Below are positions 8,184-15,394 of a stretch of 64,000 nucleotides of DNA, piece by piece. The notes beneath the pieces are model-generated. The model saw only the letters and a list, made by a program, of their open reading frames with translations, had not been told where the DNA came from and did not search any database. The position numbers were made by a program, and so were the translations under genes. Every line of letters starts with the position of its first letter. Positions within the stretch are counted from its first letter, which is position 1. Source of the DNA: JAWKHR01 sp041394725. GTDB taxonomy: Bacteria > Acidobacteriota > Vicinamibacteria > Vicinamibacterales > SCN-69-37. The DNA lies in NCBI GenBank assembly GCA_041394725.1, contig JAWKHR010000028.1, forward strand, positions 1 to 64,000. The letters run 5' to 3'.

Positions 8184-10577
8184 CTAGGACGGCGGTTCGT
8201 CCCGGTGTGAGGGCGGACTTGCCGTCCAGCGCCAGTTGCGCACCTCCGGCAAGTCCTCGCCGTACCGGGCGATGTGCTTCCGATGCTCGGTCAGCTTGTC
8301 GCGAATCGCCTGCTGCGTGTATGCGGCACGTGGTCCTAGCGATGGCAGCCGATCGATCACGTCGGCCACCAGGTGATATCGGTCGAGATCGTTGAGCACC
8401 ACCATGTCGAACGGCGTGGTCGTGGTGCCCTCCTCCTTGTAGCCGCGGACATGCAAGTTCCGATGGTTCGTGCGCCGGTAGGTCAACCGGTGGATCAGCG
8501 GGGGATAACCGTGGAACGCGAAGATGATCGGCTTCTCCGTCGTGAACAGCGCGTCGAACTCCTGGTCCGTCAGGCCGTGCGGATGCTCGCGGCTGGGCTG
8601 GAGTTTCATCAGATCCACGACGTTGATCACGCGCACCTTCAGTGCCGGAAAGTGCTCCCGCAAGAGCGACACGGCCGCGAGTGTTTCGAGCGTGGGCACG
8701 TCCCCGCAGCAGGCCATGACGACGTCAGGCTCACCACCCTCATCGGTGCTCGCCCACGTCCAGATTCCAAGACCTGCGGTGCAGTGCTTCACGGCCGCGT
8801 CCATGTCGAGCCACTGCACCGACGGCTGCTTGCCCGCGACGATGACGTTGACGTAGTTGCGGCTGCGCAGGCAGTGGTCGGTGACCGAGAGCAGAGTGTT
8901 CGCGTCGGGAGGCAGATAGACGCGGATGACGTCCGCCTTCTTGTTCGCAACGACATCGATGAATCCGGGATCCTGATGGCTGAAGCCATTGTGATCCTGG
9001 CGCCAGACGTGCGACGTCAGCAGGTAGTTGAGCGAGGCGATTGGCCGGCGCCATCCGATCCGATTGCACGCTTCCAGCCACTTCGCGTGCTGGTTGAACA
9101 TGGAATCCACGATGTGAATGAACGCTTCGTAGCAGGAGAAGAACCCGTGACGGCCCGTCAACAGGTACCCTTCGAGCCAGCCCTCGCACTGATGCTCGCT
9201 CAGCACTTCCATCACGCGTCCATCCGGGGAGACGTGAACGTCGCTGGGCAGGATCGCCGCCGTCGAGCATCGGTCCGTCGCTTCGAAGACGGCATTCCAC
9301 CGATTCGAGTTCGTCTCGTCGGGACTGAACACGCGGAACGTCTGCGGATTCCGCGCGATCACATCGCGGATGAACTGGCCCTGCACGCGCGTAGCCTCGG
9401 CCTCGACCACGCCCGGCCGAGCGACGGAGACGCCGTAATCGCGGAAATCCGTCAGCAGCAGATCTCGCAGCAGCATGCCCCCGTTCGCGTGCGGATTGGC
9501 GCTCATGCGCCGTTCGCCCAAGGGACTGAGCGACGCAAGACTCGGCACGAGGCGGCCGCTGGCATCGAAAAGCTCCTCCGGCCGGTAGCTTCTCAGCCAT
9601 CGCTCGAGGATCTGCACGTGCTCCGGCAGGTCCATGTCGCTCATCGGCACTTGATGCGAGCGGAACGTGCCTTCCGCCCGTTTGCCGTCGATCACCCGAG
9701 GGCCGGTCCATCCTTTGGGCGAGCGGAGCACGATCATGGGCCACGGCCGCCGCTGGCCGAAGCCGTTGGCGCGAGCTTCTCGCTGAATGTCGCGGATGTC
9801 CCCGACGGCCGCATCGAGGGCGGCGGCCATCTGCTGGTGCATGTCGAACGGATCGTGGCCCTCGACGACGTGCGGGACGTATCCGTATCCCGTGAAGAGC
9901 GCGTGCAGCTCGTCGGGCGGAATACGCGCGAGCACGGTCGGACCGGCGATCTTGTATTCGTTCAGGTGCAGGATCGGCAGGACCGCTCCGTCGCGGACCG
10001 GATTGAGGAACTTGTTCGAGTGCCAGCTGGTGGCCAGAGGCCCGGTCTCGGCTTCGCCATCGCCGACGACGCACGCGACGAGCAGGTCGGGATTGTCGAA
10101 GGCCGCGCCGAACGCGTGGGCCAGCGAGTACCCCAACTCGCCGCCCTCGTGGATCGACCCCGGCGTCTCTGGCGCGGCATGACTCGGAATGCCGCCCGGA
10201 AACGAGAACTGCGTGAAGAGCCGCTTGAGGCCCTCTTCATCCCGGGACACGTCGGGGTAGACCTCGCTGTACGTCCCTTCCAGCCATGCGTTCGCGACGA
10301 CTGCGGGACCGCCATGGCCGGGACCCGCCACGTAGATCACGTTCAGGTCGTGCTCCTTGATAACGCGATTCAGGTGCACGTAGATAAAGTTCAACCCCGG
10401 AGTCGTGCCCCAGTGCCCGAGCAGGCGGGGCTTGATGTGCTTTCGGGTGAGCGGCTCCCGTAGGAGCGGGTTGTCGTACAGGTAGATCTGCCCGACGGAC
10501 AGGTAGTTGGCGGCCCGCCAGTACGCGTCCATGTTCTCAAGGATCTCCTGCGTGAGGGGAGTCGCGTGTGCCTGCAT
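8184..10577 (-). CDS. xfp: Xylulose-5-phosphate/fructose-6-phosphate phosphoketolase
   Basis: About 797 aa. Thiamine-diphosphate phosphoketolase, splitting xylulose-5-P or fructose-6-P with phosphate to acetyl-phosphate plus a shorter sugar phosphate. Landmarks: GHWGTTPGLNF, YVAGPGHGGPA, SIHEGGELGYSL and VGDGEAETGPLATSWH; length is the family norm. I use the ATG at 10577, 9 nt after AGGA; a GTG at 10583 overlapping the ackA stop (GTGA) is the alternative. It follows ackA directly, so acetyl-phosphate made here can be turned into ATP and acetate by the co-transcribed kinase. The unit starts at the operator near 11.93 kb. Confidence 0.95.
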   Translation of the reverse strand: MQAHATPLTQEILENMDAYWRAANYLSVGQIYLYDNPLLREPLTRKHIKPRLLGHWGTTPGLNFIYVHLNRVIKEHDLNVIYVAGPGHGGPAVVANAWLEGTYSEVYPDVSRDEEGLKRLFTQFSFPGGIPSHAAPETPGSIHEGGELGYSLAHAFGAAFDNPDLLVACVVGDGEAETGPLATSWHSNKFLNPVRDGAVLPILHLNEYKIAGPTVLARIPPDELHALFTGYGYVPHVVEGHDPFDMHQQMAAALDAAVGDIRDIQREARANGFGQRRPWPMIVLRSPKGWTGPRVIDGKRAEGTFRSHQVPMSDMDLPEHVQILERWLRSYRPEELFDASGRLVPSLASLSPLGERRMSANPHANGGMLLRDLLLTDFRDYGVSVARPGVVEAEATRVQGQFIRDVIARNPQTFRVFSPDETNSNRWNAVFEATDRCSTAAILPSDVHVSPDGRVMEVLSEHQCEGWLEGYLLTGRHGFFSCYEAFIHIVDSMFNQHAKWLEACNRIGWRRPIASLNYLLTSHVWRQDHNGFSHQDPGFIDVVANKKADVIRVYLPPDANTLLSVTDHCLRSRNYVNVIVAGKQPSVQWLDMDAAVKHCTAGLGIWTWASTDEGGEPDVVMACCGDVPTLETLAAVSLLREHFPALKVRVINVVDLMKLQPSREHPHGLTDQEFDALFTTEKPIIFAFHGYPPLIHRLTYRRTNHRNLHVRGYKEEGTTTTPFDMVVLNDLDRYHLVADVIDRLPSLGPRAAYTQQAIRDKLTEHRKHIARYGEDLPEVRNWRWTASPPSHRDEPPS

Positions 10578-10579
10578 CG

Positions 10580-11791
10580 TCACGATTCCTGGTCAGTGGC
10601 GTCCATGTTGAGCGCACGAGCCGTCGAACGGGCAATCATCAGCTCTTCGTTGGTGGGGATGACACGGACGCGGACGCGGGCCGTGTCTGTCGAGATGATG
10701 GGCGCGTGGACGGCATTCCGTGCTTCATCCAGCTCCACGCCGAGGAAGCCGAGGCCCTCGGAGATGCGGGCGCGCACCGGGGCGCTGTGCTCGCCAATGC
10801 CCGCGGAAAACACGAGTGTGTCCAGGCCCCCAAGCACGGCCGCGAACGCGCCCACCCACTTCTTCGCCTGATAGCAGAAGAGCGCCACCGCCTCAGCCGC
10901 GCGCGCATCGCTGGTTTCACGCGCAAGCAGCTCCCGCATGTCCGAGCTGGTTTCCGACACGCCGAGGAGCCCTGATTCGTGGTTGACCAGACGATCGAAC
11001 TCCGCGACCGTCATCTGCTCGGTTCGTGCCAGGAACGACACGAGCCCGGGATCCAGGTCGCCCGTGCGCGTGCTCATCGTCAGCCCGGCGGCAGGCGTCA
11101 GGCCCATGCTCGTGTCGATGCCCCGGCCGCCGCGCACTGCGGCCATGCTGGCTCCATTCCCGAGGTGCGCGAGGATGACGCGGCCGAGAGCGGCCTCCTT
11201 GCCATCCAGACGCTGGAGCTCCTCGAGCAGGAACGCGTAGGACAGACCGTGAAAGCCGTACCGTCGAACGCCTTTCCCGACATAGCGGCGTGGAATCGGC
11301 AGGAGTCTGGCCGCTGGTATCAGGTCGTGGTGGAAGGCCGTATCGAAGGCCGTCACCTGCGGCATTCCTGGGTGACGCCGTTCCACCGACTCGACCAGGG
11401 CAATTTCGAGTGGCAGGTGATCCGGCGCGTACGGGATCGTCCCGCGCAGTTCCTGAAGCAGTTCGGGCGTGACGCGAGCCGGTTCGGAGCGGCTCATGCC
11501 ATGCACGATGCGGTGGCCGACGCCCTCCACGCCGGACAGTTCCGAACGACCCACCAGCCAGTCGATCAGGTGAGATGCCAGGCTGTCGTGCGTGACGCGG
11601 ACGTCTGTTCGCCCTGGCTGCCCTGCTGCCGTGATCCAAGAGAGCGCGCCTTCCAGGGAACCTCTCTGGTCCAGCTTGCCCCTGAGCACGGGAGCCGTCC
11701 ACGACCCCGAGGCGTACACCGCGAACTTGATGCTCGACGAGCCCGCATTGAGCGCCAGAACGCATGGCCGCCCGCGTTCCATGTTCTTCAC
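10580..11791 (-). CDS. ackA: Acetate kinase
   Basis: A 403-aa acetate kinase converting acetyl-phosphate plus ADP to acetate plus ATP. Visible motifs are LNAGSSSIKF at the N-terminus, GHRIVHGM, FHGLSYAFL, ILAHLGNGAS and GLTMSTRTGDLDPG. I keep the GTG at 11791 because it overlaps the TGA of a 21-codon leader frame (GTGA), suggesting coupled initiation; an ATG three codons later (MERGRP) is the alternative start. Its 3-prime end touches xfp. Together they form an acetyl-phosphate/ATP bypass of glycolysis. Confidence 0.94.
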   Translation of the reverse strand: MKNMERGRPCVLALNAGSSSIKFAVYASGSWTAPVLRGKLDQRGSLEGALSWITAAGQPGRTDVRVTHDSLASHLIDWLVGRSELSGVEGVGHRIVHGMSRSEPARVTPELLQELRGTIPYAPDHLPLEIALVESVERRHPGMPQVTAFDTAFHHDLIPAARLLPIPRRYVGKGVRRYGFHGLSYAFLLEELQRLDGKEAALGRVILAHLGNGASMAAVRGGRGIDTSMGLTPAAGLTMSTRTGDLDPGLVSFLARTEQMTVAEFDRLVNHESGLLGVSETSSDMRELLARETSDARAAEAVALFCYQAKKWVGAFAAVLGGLDTLVFSAGIGEHSAPVRARISEGLGFLGVELDEARNAVHAPIISTDTARVRVRVIPTNEELMIARSTARALNMDATDQES

Positions 11792-11853
11792 GGTATGCCG
11801 GCGTCACGCCCACTGCAAACGATCCAGAAGCAGCTGTCCCCAATGAAGTCCAT
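11788..11853 (-). CDS. 21-aa leader peptide, truncated copy of the 53-aa His-rich peptide
   Basis: Reads MDFIGDSCFWIV then CSGRDAGIP and stops. The first 12 residues match MDFIRDNWFWIV of the protein at 7711-7872, but the membrane helix and His tail are gone. Its TGA overlaps the GTG of ackA (GTGA), so ribosomes finishing here could reinitiate on ackA. It is either a decayed duplicate or a co-opted leader; the DNA does not decide which. Confidence 0.45.
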   Translation of the reverse strand: MDFIGDSCFWIVCSGRDAGIP

Positions 11854-11856
11854 GGC
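11821..11856. repeat. Duplicated 36-bp block, copy 2 (ackA leader)
   Basis: Partner of 7840-7875, 32/36 identical, spanning the start of the leader frame in front of ackA. The matching operator lies 73 bp further upstream at 11926-11941. Confidence 0.65.
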
Positions 11857-11925
11857 CAACGCGAGCGACCGTCTGGACGCCATCCTATGGCGAGAACGAC
11901 GCCAGCACGCGGCCGGATCCAAACC

Positions 11926-11941
11926 ATGAACAGGAATTAAT
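11926..11941. promoter_or_regulatory. Operator-like dyad, site 2 (ATGAAC-AGGA-ATTAAT)
   Basis: Matches ATKAAY-N4-RTTAAT at every constrained position and continues TCG as at site 1. It lies 73 bp upstream of the leader peptide and about 135 bp upstream of ackA. It is also 120 bp upstream of the plus-strand methyltransferase gene at 12061, so it could serve either direction. Confidence 0.65.
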
Positions 11942-12060
11942 CGTTGCGCGTCAGTCGCCGACGGCCGGACTGAGCCACCATAGGCCCTGACATTCTTGGC
12001 GGAGAGCCCGCGAGCGAGGTCCTCTCCGGAATCGGCGGAACGACACGACGGAGGTGTGAG

Positions 12061-12681
12061 ATGCACGTCGGATTCTGGGGGCTGGCGGCCATTGTCATCG
12101 TCGTCGTCTCCTGGGGGATGTACCGTTACCTGGCACCCGCGAGTTGGAAGGAGTGGGCGCGCGCGGGTGCCCTACAGGCGTTCATCATCGCCTTCTACGC
12201 CGAGATGTACGGGTTTCCGCTCACTATCTACTTCCTGGCTCGCTTCTTCGGACTCGATCTCGCCTGGACCGAAGGCGGTAATCTCTGGGCGCAACTGTTC
12301 GGGACGCCGATGGCCCACATCGTGGCGATGCTGATTGGTTACGCATTCGTGTTCGCTGGAGCCACGCTTGTGGCCGACGGGTGGCGGCGGGTCCATCAGG
12401 CCCGACGCGAGAAGCGCCTGGTCACGGACGGCGTGTATGCGCGCATGCGCCATCCTCAGTACAGTGGTCTGTTCCTGATCGTCTTCGGCGAGGGCGTGGT
12501 GCACTGGCCCACGATCGTCTCCGTGGCGGCGTTTCCGATCATTGTGGCCGCCTATACGATGCTCGCACGCAAGGAAGAGCGCCAGATGCTCGCGCAGTTC
12601 GGAGACACTTACCGCGAGTATCAGCGGCGCGTGCCGATGTTCATTCCCCGCCGCGGTGGCGGACACCTGCAGGAGGCGTAG
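12061..12681 (+). CDS. Isoprenylcysteine carboxyl methyltransferase (ICMT)/PEMT-family membrane protein
   Basis: A 206-aa membrane protein with hydrophobic helices near residues 5-20, 38-60, 85-105 and 148-168. The C-terminal half has the family pattern RLVTDGVYARMRHPQYSG, then ARKEERQMLAQFGDTYREYQ, the SAM-binding region of ICMT/PEMT-type methyltransferases. Bacterial members methylate various lipids or small molecules, so the substrate is unknown. RBS GGAGGTGTGAG precedes the ATG. Followed at once by a 33-aa gene with a strong ribosome site inside the methyltransferase end. Confidence 0.8.
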   Translation: MHVGFWGLAAIVIVVVSWGMYRYLAPASWKEWARAGALQAFIIAFYAEMYGFPLTIYFLARFFGLDLAWTEGGNLWAQLFGTPMAHIVAMLIGYAFVFAGATLVADGWRRVHQARREKRLVTDGVYARMRHPQYSGLFLIVFGEGVVHWPTIVSVAAFPIIVAAYTMLARKEERQMLAQFGDTYREYQRRVPMFIPRRGGGHLQEA

Positions 12682-12783
12682 ATGAGTGCCCAGGATGTCA
12701 CCATCCTCAGCGGCGTGGTCCTGTTGGCGGTACTGGCGCTGGTGGCGTGGAACCAGCGGCGCCGGCGCCACGGCCCACGCTAG
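12682..12783 (+). CDS. 33-aa single-pass membrane peptide
   Basis: MSAQDVTILSG, a hydrophobic helix (VVLLAVLALVAW), then an Arg-rich end (NQRRRRHGPR), a positive-inside anchor pattern. An AGGAGG ribosome site lies at 12671-12676 within the end of the preceding gene, 5 nt from the ATG, and the start follows the stop of that gene immediately. That arrangement makes it likely to be translated. No family recognised; possibly an accessory of the neighbouring methyltransferase. Confidence 0.55.
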   Translation: MSAQDVTILSGVVLLAVLALVAWNQRRRRHGPR

Positions 12784-12805
12784 TCGGTCGATCCGGGAGC
12801 CGCGG

Positions 12806-13849
12806 ATGGCGTTCCCGAGACTGTTGGGCGCGGCGCTGGCCTCGTGCGTCCTTACCAGCCCGACCAGCGAGACGCCGCCAGGCGACGCCGCCGAGTTCCC
12901 ACCTCGGCTGGAGCGCTACCTGACAGACTCGGTCAAGCTGACTGCTGATGAGCGCGGGCGCCTCATCGGCGGCCTCCCCGTGACAAAGCTGCTCGACGGC
13001 GACGCGAGCCGGGAAGTCATGGTGTTCGGCGCCCTCTGGATCGACGCCCCGATTCGCCGATATGTCGATGCCGTGAAGGACATCGAGAACTTCGAGCGCG
13101 GTGGCCCGTTCACGCGGACGAAGCGGATCAGCGCCCCACCGCGCCTGGAGGACTTCGCGCTGTTGCGTCTGCCGGATGAAGATGTCGAGGATCTTCGGAC
13201 GTGTCGGGTCGGCGACTGCGTGGTCAAGCTCGACGCACCGGCCATTCAGCGGTTCCGAGCGGAGGTGGACTGGGGGGACCGCGACGCCGCGCAGACCGCC
13301 AATGGATTGATGCGTCGGCTCGCGCTGGAATACGTCACCGGCTACCTCGAAGGCGGCCACGAGCGCCTCGCGGTGTACCGGGACGCCCAGCGGCCGACGT
13401 TCGTGGCCGAGGAGTTCCGCACGATGACGGACCGCATGCCCGAACTGACGACCTACATGCCGGCCGTCGGTCGCTACCTTCTGGAGTTCCCGAAGGTCAC
13501 GCTCCCGAATTCCACGTCCTTCCTGTACTGGCAGGAAGCGGACTTCGGTTTGAGACCGACGATCCGGATCAACCACCTGACGATTCGCGAAGGTCCGGGT
13601 GACACGGTCGTGGCCTCGAAGATGCTGTATGCGACGCACTACTTCTGGACCGGGTTGGAACTGCGGGTGCTGCTGGCCGACGCGTCACGCGGGCCGGGAT
13701 TCTGGCTTGTCATGGTGAACTGCAGCCGGTCGGACGGCCTCAGTGGCTTCACGGGCCTCTTCGTGCGGCGGCGAGTGCGCGGCGCGGTGCGGGATGGGAT
13801 GATCGCCGGGCTCCAGCGGACCAAGCGGATGCTCGAGGGCAACCGCTGA
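12806..13849 (+). CDS. Hypothetical exported protein, 347 aa
   Basis: No family recognised. The N-terminus (MAFPRLLGAALASCVL) looks like a signal sequence. The mature part is mixed charged/aromatic with no cofactor motif; it carries FERGGPFTRTKRI, RTCRVGDCVVKLD and EFPKVTLPNSTSFLYW, and predicted strands near the C-terminus. The ATG at 12806 has GGGAG 6 nt upstream. It is third in a plus-strand trio after the methyltransferase and the 33-aa peptide and is convergent with cfa. I see nothing in the 119 bp between its stop and cfa. Confidence 0.7.
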   Translation: MAFPRLLGAALASCVLTSPTSETPPGDAAEFPPRLERYLTDSVKLTADERGRLIGGLPVTKLLDGDASREVMVFGALWIDAPIRRYVDAVKDIENFERGGPFTRTKRISAPPRLEDFALLRLPDEDVEDLRTCRVGDCVVKLDAPAIQRFRAEVDWGDRDAAQTANGLMRRLALEYVTGYLEGGHERLAVYRDAQRPTFVAEEFRTMTDRMPELTTYMPAVGRYLLEFPKVTLPNSTSFLYWQEADFGLRPTIRINHLTIREGPGDTVVASKMLYATHYFWTGLELRVLLADASRGPGFWLVMVNCSRSDGLSGFTGLFVRRRVRGAVRDGMIAGLQRTKRMLEGNR

Positions 13850-13968
13850 TCTTTCGCGTCACACGGGTCGTGTAGCGAGCATCCCGCATCTTCGAGGTTG
13901 GCGCGGCCATCGCGGCGTACTTCCGCGCCTGCGCATCATGCGCCTCGCGATTGTGCCGTGCGTGATGG

Positions 13969-15204
13969 TCAGCCCGCCTCGGCGACGGGAGCCGGTTCAT
14001 GCGCGGAGACGCGGTCGAGCAGGTAGTCACGCGTCAGCGGCACCGCGTCGATGCGTCGGGCGAGCTGCAGTTGGTACACCACCAATCCGCCGTGGCGGAA
14101 GGCCATCTCGCTGGCGGCGAGGTAATAGCACCAGAGGCGGCCAAACCGCGCGCCGCAGACAGCCTCGATCCGGTCACGGTTGGCCTGGAATCGCTCCCGC
14201 CACGCGTTCAGCGTCTGCGCGTAGTGCAGGCGCCAGACATCGACGTCCGTCAGGGTCAATCCCGAGCGCTCGACGGCCGGCAGGATCTCCGACAATGCGG
14301 GAATCGCGGCGCCAGGAAAGATGTACTTGGCGATCCAGGGGTCGGTCGGGGCCGGTCCGTGCGCGCGCCCAATCGTGTGAATCAGGGCGACGCCGTCGTC
14401 CGTCAGACGCTCCCGGACGGTCCGGAAGAACTCGCCGTAGTGGGGCGCGCCGACGTGCTCGAACATACCGACCGAGACGACGCGGTCGAAGGTTCCCGTT
14501 ACGTGCCGGTAGTCCTCCAGACGGAAGTGAGGCTTGTTGCCCAGCTTGGACGTCGCCGCGCGAAGAGACGAGGTTCGATGCTGCTCGCGCGAGAGCGTCA
14601 CGCCGGTGACGTGCGCGCCGTGGGACTGCGCCAGGTGAAGCGCCAATCCGCCCCAGCCGCTTCCGATATCCAGCACGCGGTGTCCAGGCTTCAGCAGGAG
14701 CTTGCGGGCGATGATGTTCTTCTTGGCCGCCTGCGCCTCATCGAGGGACCATTGCGGATTCTCGAAATACGCGCAGGAGTACTGGCGATCGGCATCGAGG
14801 AACAGCTCGTACATCAGCGGCGACAGGTCGTAGTGATGCGAGACGTTCCGCCGCGCCAGCCGTGGCGGGTTGAACTGTGACAGCCGACGGCCCATCCTCC
14901 ACAGGGCGCGAGAGCGCCCGGCACGTGGTTTCGAGAGGTTCACGAGCAGCAGCTCGAGCAGGCCGCGGATGTCGTCGCCGCCGACGTTCAGGCGCCCGTC
15001 CGCGTAGGCCTCGCCCAACGCGAGGCTGGGGCGCAGCACCAGCGCGCGGGAGAGGGCACGGTCGTCCAGGTGCACGGTTACCGACGGACGCGCGCCGGCC
15101 CCCCCGAATCGCTCCACGCGGCCGTCGGCATGACGGAGCCGCAAGTATCCCTGGCGAATCACGCGCCGGAGGATCGACGACAGGAGGATGTCCCAGACGG
15201 GCAT
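13969..15204 (-). CDS. cfa: Cyclopropane-fatty-acid-phospholipid synthase
   Basis: A 411-aa enzyme that methylenates unsaturated acyl chains of membrane phospholipids using S-adenosylmethionine. Motifs: SHHYDLSPLMYELFLD, CAYFENPQWSLDEAQ, SAM loop VLDIGSGWGGLALHLA, VSVGMFEHVG and YIFPGAAIPALSEI. I use the ATG at 15204, 9 nt after AGGAGA; it lies 1 nt after the stop of the 62-aa gene. It is last in the long operon that begins with GAPDH. Cyclopropanation is a known envelope-stress response. Confidence 0.93.
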   Translation of the reverse strand: MPVWDILLSSILRRVIRQGYLRLRHADGRVERFGGAGARPSVTVHLDDRALSRALVLRPSLALGEAYADGRLNVGGDDIRGLLELLLVNLSKPRAGRSRALWRMGRRLSQFNPPRLARRNVSHHYDLSPLMYELFLDADRQYSCAYFENPQWSLDEAQAAKKNIIARKLLLKPGHRVLDIGSGWGGLALHLAQSHGAHVTGVTLSREQHRTSSLRAATSKLGNKPHFRLEDYRHVTGTFDRVVSVGMFEHVGAPHYGEFFRTVRERLTDDGVALIHTIGRAHGPAPTDPWIAKYIFPGAAIPALSEILPAVERSGLTLTDVDVWRLHYAQTLNAWRERFQANRDRIEAVCGARFGRLWCYYLAASEMAFRHGGLVVYQLQLARRIDAVPLTRDYLLDRVSAHEPAPVAEAG

Positions 15205-15205
15205 G

Positions 15206-15394
15206 TCACTTCGTCTCCTCGGAACCTGGCGGCGCATCGTCTGGCGAGACCTGCGCACCCGCCGAGGCGTAGGTCTCCTCGGCGAGTTGCGGCGGCCCGG
15301 GGACAACAGCAAGCTCGTACACCGTTGACGCGGAGCGCCGCGAGATGACGACGTCTCCGTGGACGGGGATGCGCGATTCGCGCTCGGCCGTCAT
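15206..15394 (-). CDS. 62-aa protein overlapping glycogen phosphorylase and cfa
   Basis: A 62-residue frame starting at an ATG that overlaps the TGA of the phosphorylase gene (ATGA) and ending 1 nt before cfa. Content: MTAERESRIP, a beta-rich core HGDVVISRRSASTVYELAV, then an acidic Pro-rich tail ending GSEETK. No signal peptide or Cys. The layout inside a tightly overlapped operon supports translation; no family is recognised. Confidence 0.55.
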   Translation of the reverse strand: MTAERESRIPVHGDVVISRRSASTVYELAVVPGPPQLAEETYASAGAQVSPDDAPPGSEETK

